Source: Planctomycetia bacterium
GTDB taxonomy: Bacteria > Planctomycetota > Phycisphaerae > Phycisphaerales > SM1A02
Assembly: GCA_005776885.1 (NCBI GenBank)
Contig: SXOD01000009.1
Span: forward strand, 29,422 to 93,421
Length of the DNA: 64,000 bases
Direction of reading: 5' to 3'
The notes under the pieces are model-generated. The model saw only the letters and a list, made by a program, of their open reading frames with translations, did not search any database and had not been told where the DNA came from. Within the stretch, counting starts at the first letter, position 1, and each line of letters begins with the position of its first letter. The position numbers and the translations under genes are program-made. Below, piece by piece: positions 9,476 to 17,955 of the stretch.

Positions 9476-9567
9476 GCTGCCTTGGCAGCGCGCTTGAGCG
9501 TGCGGTCATGTGCCCGCCAATGGGCAAGCGCATGCACCAGATGGTCATGCGATGCCCGGTCGTGGGC
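9476..9567 (+). ncRNA. Candidate structured leader RNA (five consecutive hairpins) upstream of metB-hom
   Basis: Contiguous stems can be drawn: GCTGC/GCAGC with loop CTTG (9476-9489), GCGCGC/GCGTGC with loop TTGA (9488-9503), TGCCC/GGGCA (9511-9526), CGCATG plus ACC paired with GGT plus CATGCG (9529-9551), and GCCC/GGGC (9554-9567). The first two share two bases, so they could be alternatives. The stretch 9297-9823 (527 bp) has no convincing gene on either strand. Position before a methionine-pathway operon suggests a cis-regulatory RNA, but it was not recognised as any known SAM or other riboswitch class. Confidence 0.4.
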
Positions 9568-9616
9568 GCGCGCGAGCGGATTGAGATCGTCGGCTAACTC
9601 CGACACCCAACCACAA

Positions 9617-9714
9617 GCGAAGCACCTGCGACCGGGCGAAGCACCTAGGGCCAGCCCAAGCCACCCGGCGTTGTCGATTCGGCGCAGCTCGATCGACCGA
9701 TCGCCCGAAGCACC
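9617..9714 (+). repeat. Three copies of CGAAGCACC in the metB leader
   Basis: GCGAAGCACCT occurs at 9617-9627 and 9636-9646 (19-bp period) and CCGAAGCACC at 9705-9714. Short direct repeats in a non-coding leader could be regulator or RNA-binding sites; chance is possible. Confidence 0.45.
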
Positions 9715-9823
9715 GCTCGCACCTCCCTTCTCCATAACCAATCCCCGCTCCAAGGCGCCCCATGCGCCTCACGCTATTGCCTGCCCGACCCTGTCCGACC
9801 TTGCCCAGACCCGAAAGCACGCC

Positions 9824-11047
9824 ATGACCATCGCACGACATCTCGCCACCGCCTGCGTCCGCGCCGGCGGAGATCCCGAACCCGGCACCAACGCACTCGT
9901 CCCCTCCGTCTGCAGCGCGACCACCTTCGCGCAGGACTTGCCGGGTCGATCCCCCACCTACTGCTACGGACGCACCGGAAACCCGACACGCGCGCGCCTG
10001 GAGTCGGCGCTCGCCGAACTGGAGGGTGCCCGCTTCGGCTTTGCATTCGCCAGCGGACTGGCCGCCGTGGACGCACTCCTCCACACGCTGGACTCCGACT
10101 CGCACATCGTGGCCAGCCAGGACCTCTACGGCGGTTGCCACCGGCAATTCACCAAGCTGTGGAGTCGATACGGGTTGCGAGTCACCTTCGTGGACGCCAC
10201 TGACCCTGCGCTGGTCGCTGCGGCGATCGAACCCACCACCAAGCTTCTCTGGCTGGAGACCCCGTCCAACCCGCTCCTGCGGATCACTCCGATCTCACGC
10301 CTGTGCTCCATTGCGCGCGAGCGGGGCGTGCACAGCGTGGTCGACAACACCTTTGCCACGCCAATCCTGCAACGGCCGATCGAGCTGGGCGCGGACATCG
10401 TCCTCCACAGCACGACCAAGTATGTCAGCGGCCACTGCGATGTCCTCGGTGGCGCTCTCATCACGGATGACCCAGCGCTGGCGGAGTCGTTCAAGTATGT
10501 CCAGAACGCGGTCGGTGCCGTGCCAAGCCCCGCCGACGCGGCCTTGCTGCTCCGGGGACTGCGCACGCTTCACCTTCGGGTGGAGCGGCATTGTCAGTCC
10601 GCGGGGTTCATCGCGGACGCACTGAGCCACGACCCTCGACTTCCGCGAGTTGTCTACCCCGGCCTGCGGTCGCATCCCGGCCACCGTGTGGCCGCATCAC
10701 AGATGAGCGCGTTTGGCGGCTTGCTGACGATTCAGCTGGACGGTGGCCGTGACGCGGTCGATCGGTTTGCCAAACGGGTGAGGCTCTGGACTCTCGCGGA
10801 GAGCCTCGGCGGATTCAAGAGCCTCTGGTGTCACCCCGCGACGATGACGCACGCTGCCGTGGAAGCGGAGGAACGCGAGCGGATCGGGATCACCGAGGGG
10901 ACGATTCGACTCTCGGTCGGGCTGGAGGATGCTCGCGATTTGACCGCTGACCTGCTCACAGCCATCGAAGCTGCATCCAGCAGCTGCGGGACAACTGGCG
11001 ACCACTGCCGTGCGAATGGCGCTGTCGCGTGCGAGGTGACGGCGTGA
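9824..11047 (+). CDS. metB: Cystathionine gamma-synthase family PLP enzyme
   Basis: 407 residues when started at ATG 9824; the frame is open further upstream to 9482, but that part has no family similarity and falls in the structured leader. Cys/Met metabolism PLP fold: tyrosine/arginine cofactor motif YGRTGNPTR, FASGLAA, VVDNTFATP, and the Schiff-base lysine K199 in HSTTKYVSGH. The family joins an O-acylhomoserine with cysteine or sulfide. The next gene makes homoserine, so a role in methionine synthesis is likely; whether cystathionine or homocysteine is formed cannot be read from sequence. The gene overlaps the homoserine dehydrogenase start by 4 bp (GTGA). Confidence 0.88.
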   Translation: MTIARHLATACVRAGGDPEPGTNALVPSVCSATTFAQDLPGRSPTYCYGRTGNPTRARLESALAELEGARFGFAFASGLAAVDALLHTLDSDSHIVASQDLYGGCHRQFTKLWSRYGLRVTFVDATDPALVAAAIEPTTKLLWLETPSNPLLRITPISRLCSIARERGVHSVVDNTFATPILQRPIELGADIVLHSTTKYVSGHCDVLGGALITDDPALAESFKYVQNAVGAVPSPADAALLLRGLRTLHLRVERHCQSAGFIADALSHDPRLPRVVYPGLRSHPGHRVAASQMSAFGGLLTIQLDGGRDAVDRFAKRVRLWTLAESLGGFKSLWCHPATMTHAAVEAEERERIGITEGTIRLSVGLEDARDLTADLLTAIEAASSSCGTTGDHCRANGAVACEVTA

Positions 11048-12444
11048 TCCACTCCACCCTGCTCTTGCCGCCAACCACGGATCGATCCGCCGCGCGCGAC
11101 CTCCAGGCTCCACCCCGTCCCGTGCGCGTCGCACTCCTCGGTTGCGGGCTCATCGGGAGCGCACTCGCGGACGCACTGGGCGACGACCCCTCGCTCGAGC
11201 CGTCGATCGCCCTGGTCCGCGACCGCTCACGAAAGCGCGCTTCGCGCGTGCACCAGTGGACAGATTCGCTCGAAGAGGTGTTGGCCAGCAGCCCCGATGT
11301 CGCGGTGGAGTGCCTGGGCGGGATCGAACCGGCAGCGACATTCTGCGAGCGGCTCCTTCGGGCCGGCGTCCCTGTCGTGAGCGCCAACAAACAAATGGTC
11401 GCGGCGTCGCTGCCCCGCCTGGCCGAGGCGGCTCGTTTGTCAGGCGCGCAACTCCGGTTTGACGCGGCAGTCTGCGCCGGCGTCCCCGTCCTCGACGCGG
11501 TCGCGCGCCTGCGAACCGCAGGCATCCAGTCGATCCGCGCCGTCTTGAACGGGACGACGCAGTGGATCATTGACGAGGTCACTCGATCCGGCGCGCCGCT
11601 GGACGATTGCCTCGCGCAGGCGATCGCGTTGGGTTACGCCGAGCCAGACCCGTCCGCCGATCTCTCCGGCCGAGACAGCGCCGACAAGCTGAGCCTGCTC
11701 TGCGCGGCCGCAGGCCTTGGCTCGATCGCTGCTGACGAGATTCCGACTCGCGGCCTCACTCACGGGGGGGAGCGCCTGGAGACGGAGGACATCCGCGACC
11801 TCCAGCGGTGGGGCGCACTTCGGCTGGTGGCCCGGCTGGATGTGGTAACGGACTCGGCACCTCAGACCGGGGCTGGCTGCGGGGCTGGCTGCGGGGCTGG
11901 GGGCGGGGCTGGGGGCGCACCCGATCGCGCGTCCGTACGACTGAGCGTCGAACCAACGCTCGTTCCGAGGCGTTCGCCGATCGGGTCGGTCTCGCAGACA
12001 GAGAACATCGTCGAGGTCCAGACCACTCGCGCGGGGGTCATGACGGTGCGTGGACCCGGCGCCGGTGCACAACCGACGATCGCTGCACTGCTGGCCGACA
12101 TCGATGGCGTGATCCGGGGCGGGCCGGGCTGGACGACGCAGCGATCGACGGCGCTTCGTCCCCAGTCCGCATCCAGCGAACGGCATAGGGCGCTTCGAGT
12201 GTCGAGCCTCGCAACCAACCAAAGCCTGCTCCACTCACCCGCCACCCGAGTGCACGAGCAACTCTCGACGATGGCGGGCTCGCAGGGGCTGACCGTAGGG
12301 GCCATCGACGTCGACGGCGGCAGGCTGCTCGCCTCCCTCCGGGGGTCGCCAGAGGGGTTGGCAACGATTGAGGCCGAGCTTCGAGCCAGCGGCCTGCGGA
12401 CTCGCAGCGTGGCCATCGACCCCTCCGTAAGGCTGTTTGCCTAG
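11044..12444 (+). CDS. hom: Homoserine dehydrogenase
   Basis: 466 residues. The start is GTG 11044, overlapping the upstream stop as GTGA, with GAGG (11033-11036) seven bases before. NAD-binding GCGLIGS near residue 33, SANKQ, VLNGTTQWII, the catalytic GxDxxxK motif with D211 and K215 (GRDSADKLS), and GPGAGAQPT give a complete catalytic part. The enzyme reduces aspartate semialdehyde to homoserine. A 48-bp run of 12-base repeats inserts glycine/alanine/cysteine residues after the catalytic domain. The C-terminal 60 residues could be a worn ACT-like regulatory domain. There is no aspartokinase fusion. Confidence 0.9.
   Translation: MIHSTLLLPPTTDRSAARDLQAPPRPVRVALLGCGLIGSALADALGDDPSLEPSIALVRDRSRKRASRVHQWTDSLEEVLASSPDVAVECLGGIEPAATFCERLLRAGVPVVSANKQMVAASLPRLAEAARLSGAQLRFDAAVCAGVPVLDAVARLRTAGIQSIRAVLNGTTQWIIDEVTRSGAPLDDCLAQAIALGYAEPDPSADLSGRDSADKLSLLCAAAGLGSIAADEIPTRGLTHGGERLETEDIRDLQRWGALRLVARLDVVTDSAPQTGAGCGAGCGAGGGAGGAPDRASVRLSVEPTLVPRRSPIGSVSQTENIVEVQTTRAGVMTVRGPGAGAQPTIAALLADIDGVIRGGPGWTTQRSTALRPQSASSERHRALRVSSLATNQSLLHSPATRVHEQLSTMAGSQGLTVGAIDVDGGRLLASLRGSPEGLATIEAELRASGLRTRSVAIDPSVRLFA
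11869..11916 (+). repeat. Four 12-bp in-frame tandem repeats in hom
   Basis: Units GGGGCTGGCTGC (twice) and GGGGCTGGGGGC (twice) encode GAGC, GAGC, GAGG, GAGG. It is an in-frame expansion in a loop of homoserine dehydrogenase. Confidence 0.9.
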
Positions 12445-12465
12445 CCAACGGCGCCGCCGCGGAAG

Positions 12466-12488
12466 AATCGCCATTTTTGCGGCCGATT
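12466..12488 (+). terminator. Hairpin with oligo-T loop after hom
   Basis: AATCG (12466-12470) pairs with CGATT (12484-12488) around a 13-base loop containing TTTTT, 22 bp after the hom stop. The layout (A/T run inside the loop) recalls the 44-bp element at 2280 and 30514. Weak as a classical terminator. Confidence 0.3.
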
Positions 12489-12537
12489 TGCCGAGGAATT
12501 GTTGCCATGTCCTCTTGGCGGGACTACCGTTTGTCTC

Positions 12538-13605
12538 ATGAGACACTCCCAACACTTCTTCGCCGCGACGCTCGCTGTCACCACGCTCGGCCTCTCCGGG
12601 GCCACGGCTCAGAGTGGGTCGGATGCGTGCGCCACTCCCGAGCCCGTTTCGGGGCTTGGGGCTTTCCCATTCAGCACGGTTGGCGCGACCACCGATGGAA
12701 CGGCCGCCGCCCTCTGCAACTTCTTCAGCAACTCCCAGGTCTACAACGATGTCTGGTTCTGCTGGACGGCGACGGAATCCGGACTCCTGAACTTCACGAC
12801 CTGTGGCGCGAGCTTTGACACCAAGTTGGCCGTGTACCTCGGCTGCAATCCCTGCCCCGACGAGTCGACCATGATCGCCTGCAACGACGACGCAACATGC
12901 ACGACCGGTGCGACCCTTCGTTCGATCGTCACCTTTGGCGTTGTCGCTGGCGAGTCCTACATCGTTCGCATCGGCGCCTACGCCGCCACCGGAACCGGCA
13001 CGGGCAATCTCACGGTGGAGTCTGGCGCACTTGGCGAGCTGACCAATCCAGCCAACAACCACCGGTACGTGCTGTACCCAGCGACGACCTGGTCTGGTGC
13101 CGAAGCAACGGCGCAGGCGATCGGTGGGAACCTCGTGGCCATCAACGACGCAGAGGAGAGCGCGTGGATCCAGTCTGAGTTCGGCACCTTCGGCGGCACC
13201 AACCGACGCATATGGATCGGCGCCAACGATGTCGCCGTGGAAGGCCAGTGGGAATGGACCACCGGCGAGCCATTCACTTTCTCGGCGTGGAACGCGGGAG
13301 AGCCCAACAATGCGAGCGGCATCGAGCACTACGCGGAATTCTTTGGCGATGTCGCGCTGTGGAATGACATGCCCGATTCGGGCGGCACCGCAGTCCATGT
13401 GGCGCTTGCGGAGATTGGCGATGGAGGCGGAGGCGGCAACACCTGCCCCGCCGACATTGACAACGACGGCTGGGTCGCCGGCTCCGACATGGCCGCCGTG
13501 CTCGGGTCCTGGGGCGGAAGCGGCGCTGCGGACATCGACGGCGACGGCGTCGTGGGCGGAGCCGACATCGCGGCCATCCTCGGTTCCTGGGGCGAGTGCC
13601 CCTGA
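12538..13605 (+). CDS. Secreted C-type lectin-domain protein with dockerin-like tail
   Basis: 355 residues from ATG 12538, which gives a clean signal peptide ending at ATAQ; an in-frame ATG at 12499 has no such logic. Residues 25-165 are a beta-rich pre-peptidase-like region with paired cysteines. Residues 170-295 are a C-type lectin-like domain (TWSGAEATAQAIGGNLVAIND, then WIG, WNAGEPNN and WNDMP), whose EPN motif suggests mannose-type sugar binding. The end carries two dockerin-like calcium loops (ADIDNDGWVAGSDMA and ADIDGDGVVGGADIA). It is probably an extracellular carbohydrate- or surface-binding protein. Confidence 0.82.
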   Translation: MRHSQHFFAATLAVTTLGLSGATAQSGSDACATPEPVSGLGAFPFSTVGATTDGTAAALCNFFSNSQVYNDVWFCWTATESGLLNFTTCGASFDTKLAVYLGCNPCPDESTMIACNDDATCTTGATLRSIVTFGVVAGESYIVRIGAYAATGTGTGNLTVESGALGELTNPANNHRYVLYPATTWSGAEATAQAIGGNLVAINDAEESAWIQSEFGTFGGTNRRIWIGANDVAVEGQWEWTTGEPFTFSAWNAGEPNNASGIEHYAEFFGDVALWNDMPDSGGTAVHVALAEIGDGGGGGNTCPADIDNDGWVAGSDMAAVLGSWGGSGAADIDGDGVVGGADIAAILGSWGECP

Positions 13606-13647
13606 GGACTCGATCGAGCGCCGCGGACCGGCTGGCCTTTCGACCGG

Positions 13648-14877
13648 CTACTTCACGCTCATGGACTTGATGAGCGGGTAGCTCGCGTCATAGTCCGAGC
13701 ACTTGTTTCGTGTGATCGCGTCGCGCATGGTCTTGACGGCCTCTAGGTTTGAGGTCAGTTGCTTGACGAGCGCGTTGTTCTTGTCCTTCACTTTCGGGAT
13801 GATCCACTTCGTGATGCGATCGAGCGCCGCCAACTTCTCCTTCATCGACGCTTGAAGCCGTGAAACCGCCAGCTTGGTCTCGGGATCTCTGGTCATGTCG
13901 GCCTTTGCCGTCCACACCTTCTCCAGCGAGGAGTGCGTCGAGTCCCAGCGTCCTTTTCGGCCACCGTAGTACTTGTTGAAGTCTTCCAGTTCCAACTTCA
14001 GCGCGGCCAGCTCTGTCCGGTACTCATCCACCTTCGGAGGGACGAGGCGAACAAGGTCACCCTGAAGCCCCCACGGCCCCGATGTGGTTCCAGCAGTGGC
14101 CCCAGCGGCAGCTCCAGCAGGAGCGCCGCCGGCCGCCGAGCCGCCCGTGGCCGGAGTGGGCGCCGCAGTCCCTGCCGCACCCGATCCCGCTGCTCCGACC
14201 GCGCCGCTCGCTGCGCGCGGGCCGGAGACTCCCTTCGAGACTGCGTCGATCGCATCCCGCTCCCGTTTGTAGGAGCCAGCGCCGAGCCCCGTCTTTTGAA
14301 GACCGACTTGGTCGATCGAAACAGCCTTCGCTTGCTCCGCGATGGTCAACTCTCCCATCGGCGTCGATCGAAAACCATCTTTCGCCGTCCAGGTCATCAC
14401 GGAGTTCCCGCCGACCACGCGGCGAGCGAGCGACTCGTCAGCGCCCCCGAGCTTGGACACCATGGAAGCCAAGGCATCAGCCTGTGCAGCACTCTTGCAC
14501 CACGATGCTTCGGCACCGAGGAGTGAGGCCCCCTCAACGAGGGCCATCCCTTGGCACGCAAGCGCCACGACGGCGCTGCCGCCCTTCGCCTGATGCACGA
14601 CGGCAATGATGTCCCGGCCTCCATCCTTCGCATCTTGCATGGCGTACAGCACCTCCTGGCATTGGGCGGGCGTCAGGGTGTCGGTGTCGATGACCAAGGC
14701 AATCGATCCCTTCCCCTCGGCGGACCGAATCGACTCTCCGTCGTCTCCGACGGCAGTGCTGAGCAACACGTAGTCCGGCGCGGCCTTCACGGCCCACGCG
14801 GCGGACGATCGGTGAGGGAATGATGCAGCGACCGCCATACAGGCGAGGAGGACTGGCGCACGGAAATATCGATTCAT
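13648..14877 (-). CDS. Exported protein with possible ClpP/NfeD-like fold, hypothetical
   Basis: 409 residues from ATG 14877, preceded by GAAAGGGA. The N-terminus MNRYFRAPVLLACMAVAAS is a signal peptide. Residues 30-190 follow the pattern of SppA/NfeD-type ClpP-like domains: a beta strand IALVIDTDTLT, an oxyanion-like QAKGGSAVVALACQGMAL with a serine where the nucleophile of NfeD proteases lies, then GASLLGA. A Gly/Ala/Pro linker follows, then a charged helical C-terminus of about 130 residues (predicted coiled). A protease role is only suggested by pattern; it could be an inactive relative. It is 70 bp downstream of the Ntn-hydrolase gene on the same strand, so they may be co-transcribed. 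Confidence 0.55.
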   Translation of the reverse strand: MNRYFRAPVLLACMAVAASFPHRSSAAWAVKAAPDYVLLSTAVGDDGESIRSAEGKGSIALVIDTDTLTPAQCQEVLYAMQDAKDGGRDIIAVVHQAKGGSAVVALACQGMALVEGASLLGAEASWCKSAAQADALASMVSKLGGADESLARRVVGGNSVMTWTAKDGFRSTPMGELTIAEQAKAVSIDQVGLQKTGLGAGSYKRERDAIDAVSKGVSGPRAASGAVGAAGSGAAGTAAPTPATGGSAAGGAPAGAAAGATAGTTSGPWGLQGDLVRLVPPKVDEYRTELAALKLELEDFNKYYGGRKGRWDSTHSSLEKVWTAKADMTRDPETKLAVSRLQASMKEKLAALDRITKWIIPKVKDKNNALVKQLTSNLEAVKTMRDAITRNKCSDYDASYPLIKSMSVK

Positions 14878-14947
14878 CGCGAAATCCCTTTCAGTTGGCT
14901 GCGAACAGCTTCTGAGAGAGGATACACCCCGCCGCCGAAATGCCTCC

Positions 14948-16087
14948 CTATCGGGCCACGGATCCCGACGCGGTGGCCGCAGTGCCCCCAAACGGCGTGA
15001 ACACCTGCTTCATCGGGAGCGGCTTCAGCACGGCAGCGGTGGCCATGGGGTCGAACATCCCAAACTCCATGTAGCCGATGCCCTGATTCTCGCGGGTGCG
15101 GAAGTAGTAGCGCATGGCGACGGGATCTCGGACCACGGTCCATTCGGTGATGTCGAACGCCACGCCGTTGGGCGTGGGACTTCCGCAGCTCCCATTCGGA
15201 AGATCGAAGTTGTTGAGCAAGTGAAACGCCTGCATCACGGCGTCCTCGCGCGACTCTGACACGGGTGCGCTCGCCGAAAAGATCGCCGCTCGCACAAATC
15301 GAGAGGCAGGAGTGAAGTCGCCAGGCAGCCCATGCAGGCTGGCCCCCTGCCCCCACGGTTCAAGCCTCACGGAGTCAAGCGTGAGGGGCGCGCCCTGCAC
15401 GGTCGCCAAGTTGGAATAGGCGTGCAGGTTCTTCATGTGCCAGTCAAACTCAGGCGTGTTCGTGAGTACTCCAAGCGGATTGTCGTGGACGACGAGGGTG
15501 CCGTTCGTTGGCTCGATCACGATCGATGTGCCGTCCTTGTCATAGAAGACGAAATGCACCGGTTGCACACCGGAGATCTCGCCCAAGGTGATCGGGGTGG
15601 GGGCGATGGCCACCGCCCCGGTCTGGACGGCGCTGCGAAGTTCCGACACCGATCCCATCGTCGTGAGCGCCCAGGTCACGAACTCGTGCGGCGCGACAGA
15701 CCTCGTCGCCGACTCGGCGGTCACGGCCGCGTACGACGCACATCCGGGGAAGTAGAAGAGCCCGCCGCCAAGGCCTGCATCGTTGAGCCCATCGACGAGG
15801 AATGGGTAGGGTCCGGGGGACATGCCCATCGCGGCGTACCGCGCGGTCCATTGAAGCCCTTTCCCGTTCTCGGGAAGCGTTCCGGTGTACGCGGCACCCT
15901 TCGGCACGAGAATGGCCTGCGAGTCCAGAGGCGCGCCAAACTCCAGCGTTCTGCCGTGAACCGCGGTCCCATCCTTCAGGTGCACCCTCAGTCCGGTGCA
16001 GGCCTCCGCCTCCTGCCCGAGCAAGGCCGTCGTCACAAGGGCGGAAAGGACTCCGAAGGACACGATGGCGAAGACAGCGGTGCGCAT
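14948..16087 (-). CDS. Choloylglycine hydrolase / penicillin V acylase family Ntn amidase
   Basis: 379 residues. The signal peptide ends AEA, and cleavage there would expose Cys30 (CTGLRVHLKDG) as the N-terminal nucleophile, as this Ntn-hydrolase family requires. Further family features are the HGRTLEFG motif with the conserved arginine, MGMSPGPYPFLVDGLNDAGL with the conserved aspartate, and a later LTNTPEFDWHMKNL with its asparagine. The enzyme hydrolyses linear amide bonds; the substrate (bile-acid-like, acyl-homoserine lactone, penicillin V or other N-acyl amides) is unknown. It is exported, probably periplasmic. Confidence 0.88.
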   Translation of the reverse strand: MRTAVFAIVSFGVLSALVTTALLGQEAEACTGLRVHLKDGTAVHGRTLEFGAPLDSQAILVPKGAAYTGTLPENGKGLQWTARYAAMGMSPGPYPFLVDGLNDAGLGGGLFYFPGCASYAAVTAESATRSVAPHEFVTWALTTMGSVSELRSAVQTGAVAIAPTPITLGEISGVQPVHFVFYDKDGTSIVIEPTNGTLVVHDNPLGVLTNTPEFDWHMKNLHAYSNLATVQGAPLTLDSVRLEPWGQGASLHGLPGDFTPASRFVRAAIFSASAPVSESREDAVMQAFHLLNNFDLPNGSCGSPTPNGVAFDITEWTVVRDPVAMRYYFRTRENQGIGYMEFGMFDPMATAAVLKPLPMKQVFTPFGGTAATASGSVAR

Positions 16088-16157
16088 GGTCGGGAAGAGT
16101 AGCGAGTGGGTGAACCGGACCGCACCGAAATGAACTGAACTGTCCTACGATCTCCCC

Positions 16158-16640
16158 ATGCACGGCGGACCCGCACCCGACCTCAGTTCACCGCCCTACC
16201 AGTGGCTGCGCCGATTTGTCGGCACCTGGGAGGGCACTGACACCATTGCCCCCGCTCCGTGGAACCCCAAGGGTGGCACCGCGACCGGTCGCGTGAGCGT
16301 GCGCCTTCTGCAAGGCGGCCTCTACGCCATCTTCGAGTGGGTGCAGCTTCGCGAAGCGGTGCAAGTCTTTGAAGGGCACGGCGTGATGTGCTGGAGCCCC
16401 AAGGACAGCGAGTTTCGCATGCACTGGTTCGATTGTCACAGCGTCCAGCCCGGGGGACCCGCCACGGGCCGCGACGAGGACGGCGTGCTGACGCTGGTCA
16501 ACTCCTCCGAGCAAGGCTGCGGCCGCCAGCGCTACACCTTTCTGGATGACGGCGCCGCATTGCGATTCCAACTGGACCACCGCCTCCCCGGTGGCGACTG
16601 GGAGCCGTTCATGGAGTCGCGCTACCTCAAGATTGGCTAA
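16158..16640 (+). CDS. DUF1579-like small protein
   Basis: 160 residues, cytoplasmic, no signal. The pattern LRRFVGTWEGTDTI, then GHGVMCWSPKDSEFRMHWFD and ending ESRYLKI, follows the DUF1579 beta-barrel-like family, whose function is unknown. Its last 14 bases overlap the end of the convergent PLP-enzyme gene. Confidence 0.65.
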   Translation: MHGGPAPDLSSPPYQWLRRFVGTWEGTDTIAPAPWNPKGGTATGRVSVRLLQGGLYAIFEWVQLREAVQVFEGHGVMCWSPKDSEFRMHWFDCHSVQPGGPATGRDEDGVLTLVNSSEQGCGRQRYTFLDDGAALRFQLDHRLPGGDWEPFMESRYLKIG

Positions 16641-17916
16641 GGGCGCCGACGGACTGGAGTCCGCGCTCCAGCTGCGCCATCCGATCCTGCAGCGTGCCGG
16701 TGAATCCAACGCTGAGTCGCACCAGACCCGGCGAGATCCCCGCCTGCGCCAGCCCGGCTTCATCCATCTCGCTTGAGGTGCTGGAAGCCGACGCGCTCAT
16801 CAAGGTGTCGGCGTAGCCAAGGCTCACCGCCATGAACCCAAAGGCCTCCTGGTTCTGGAGATGCTCCATGAACCGGTTGGCGCGATCGAGCGTCCCCAGG
16901 TCGATCGTCATCATGCCGCCAAAGCCGAAGCCGGGGTTGGCCAGGTGCTTGAACCGAGCGTGGTCGGGGTGCGATGGCAGCCCGGGGTAACAGACGGCCA
17001 CCCCGCGCGACTCCAGGTTGGTCGCCAACTCCATCGCACGCGCCGAGTGCTCTCGGATGCGCAGCGCCAGATGCGGCAGTCGCATGGCCACTTCGTAGGC
17101 GGCGCGCGGGTCCATCGTGGGCCCCAAGAGCATGAGCGCGCCGGTGTGCAGGTCAAAGAGCTGGTCGATGAACTCGCGCTTGGCGCAGACAGCACCCCCG
17201 ACCAAGTCGCTGGCGCCATTGATGAACTTGGTGAGCGAATGCACCACCACATCCGCGCCGTGGCGAATCGGCGTGAGCAGCAACGGGGAGAACGTGTTGT
17301 CGATGACCAACTTGATGCCCCGCTCGCGGGCCAGCGCCGCCAATGCCGGGACGTCCGCAACGCGAAGCGTCGGGTTGGAAACACTCTCGCCGTAGAGCAC
17401 GCGCGTCCGGGGCGTGATCGCCGCAGCGACCGCCGAGAGGTCCGTGAAATCCACGAACGATGTCGTGATCCCGCACTTCGGGGGCAGGAAGTCGTGCAGG
17501 AACGCCCAGGTCCCCCCGTAGAGCGTGTCGCTGGCCACGACATGGTCGCCGGAGTTGCAGCACTGCAGGATGACGCCGCTGATCGCCCCCATGCCGCTGG
17601 CGGTGCAGTAGGCGCTCTGGGCCGACTCGATCGCCGCCAGTTGCCGCGCCAGCACCAGCACCGTCGGATTGAAGTGTCGCCCGTACAGGTAGCACCCCCC
17701 TGCTTCGGGTCCTCGCATCCCCTGGAAGATCTCGGGCATGACGCCCGCTTCCATCACCGTGAAGGTGGACGATGTCTCGATGGAGAGGTTGACGCCGCCG
17801 TGCTCGCCGAACTCATGGCGCACGGAGGCGAGGGCGCGGACGGGGTCAAAGAGGTGGGTCTTGGCGTCGCCTGGCATCCGCACACTCTGACGAGACACAG
17901 TCGAGTTGGCAAGCAC
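16627..17916 (-). CDS. Cys/Met metabolism PLP enzyme (methionine gamma-lyase-like)
   Basis: 429 residues; a second start at ATG 17877 is possible. Fold type I PLP enzyme with YGRHFNPTV, TASGMGAISG, VIDNTFSPLLL and the PLP lysine in HSLTKFINGASD. It differs from the metB-like gene at 9824 and has an N-terminal extension. Members of this subgroup cleave or transfer at the gamma carbon of sulfur amino acids (methionine gamma-lyase or cystathionine gamma-lyase); which is uncertain. It stands alone, tail-to-tail with the DUF1579 gene. Confidence 0.8.
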   Translation of the reverse strand: MLANSTVSRQSVRMPGDAKTHLFDPVRALASVRHEFGEHGGVNLSIETSSTFTVMEAGVMPEIFQGMRGPEAGGCYLYGRHFNPTVLVLARQLAAIESAQSAYCTASGMGAISGVILQCCNSGDHVVASDTLYGGTWAFLHDFLPPKCGITTSFVDFTDLSAVAAAITPRTRVLYGESVSNPTLRVADVPALAALARERGIKLVIDNTFSPLLLTPIRHGADVVVHSLTKFINGASDLVGGAVCAKREFIDQLFDLHTGALMLLGPTMDPRAAYEVAMRLPHLALRIREHSARAMELATNLESRGVAVCYPGLPSHPDHARFKHLANPGFGFGGMMTIDLGTLDRANRFMEHLQNQEAFGFMAVSLGYADTLMSASASSTSSEMDEAGLAQAGISPGLVRLSVGFTGTLQDRMAQLERGLQSVGALSQS

Positions 17917-17955
17917 ACCGGTTCCATCCGCACGAACGGATGGTGGATCAGCCCG

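Noticed and set aside
9430..9753. Minus-strand and plus-strand open frames in the metB leader with His- and Cys-rich translations
   Set aside because: No family resemblance, no ribosome sites, and the stretch is better explained as structured RNA; high GC makes long chance frames common.
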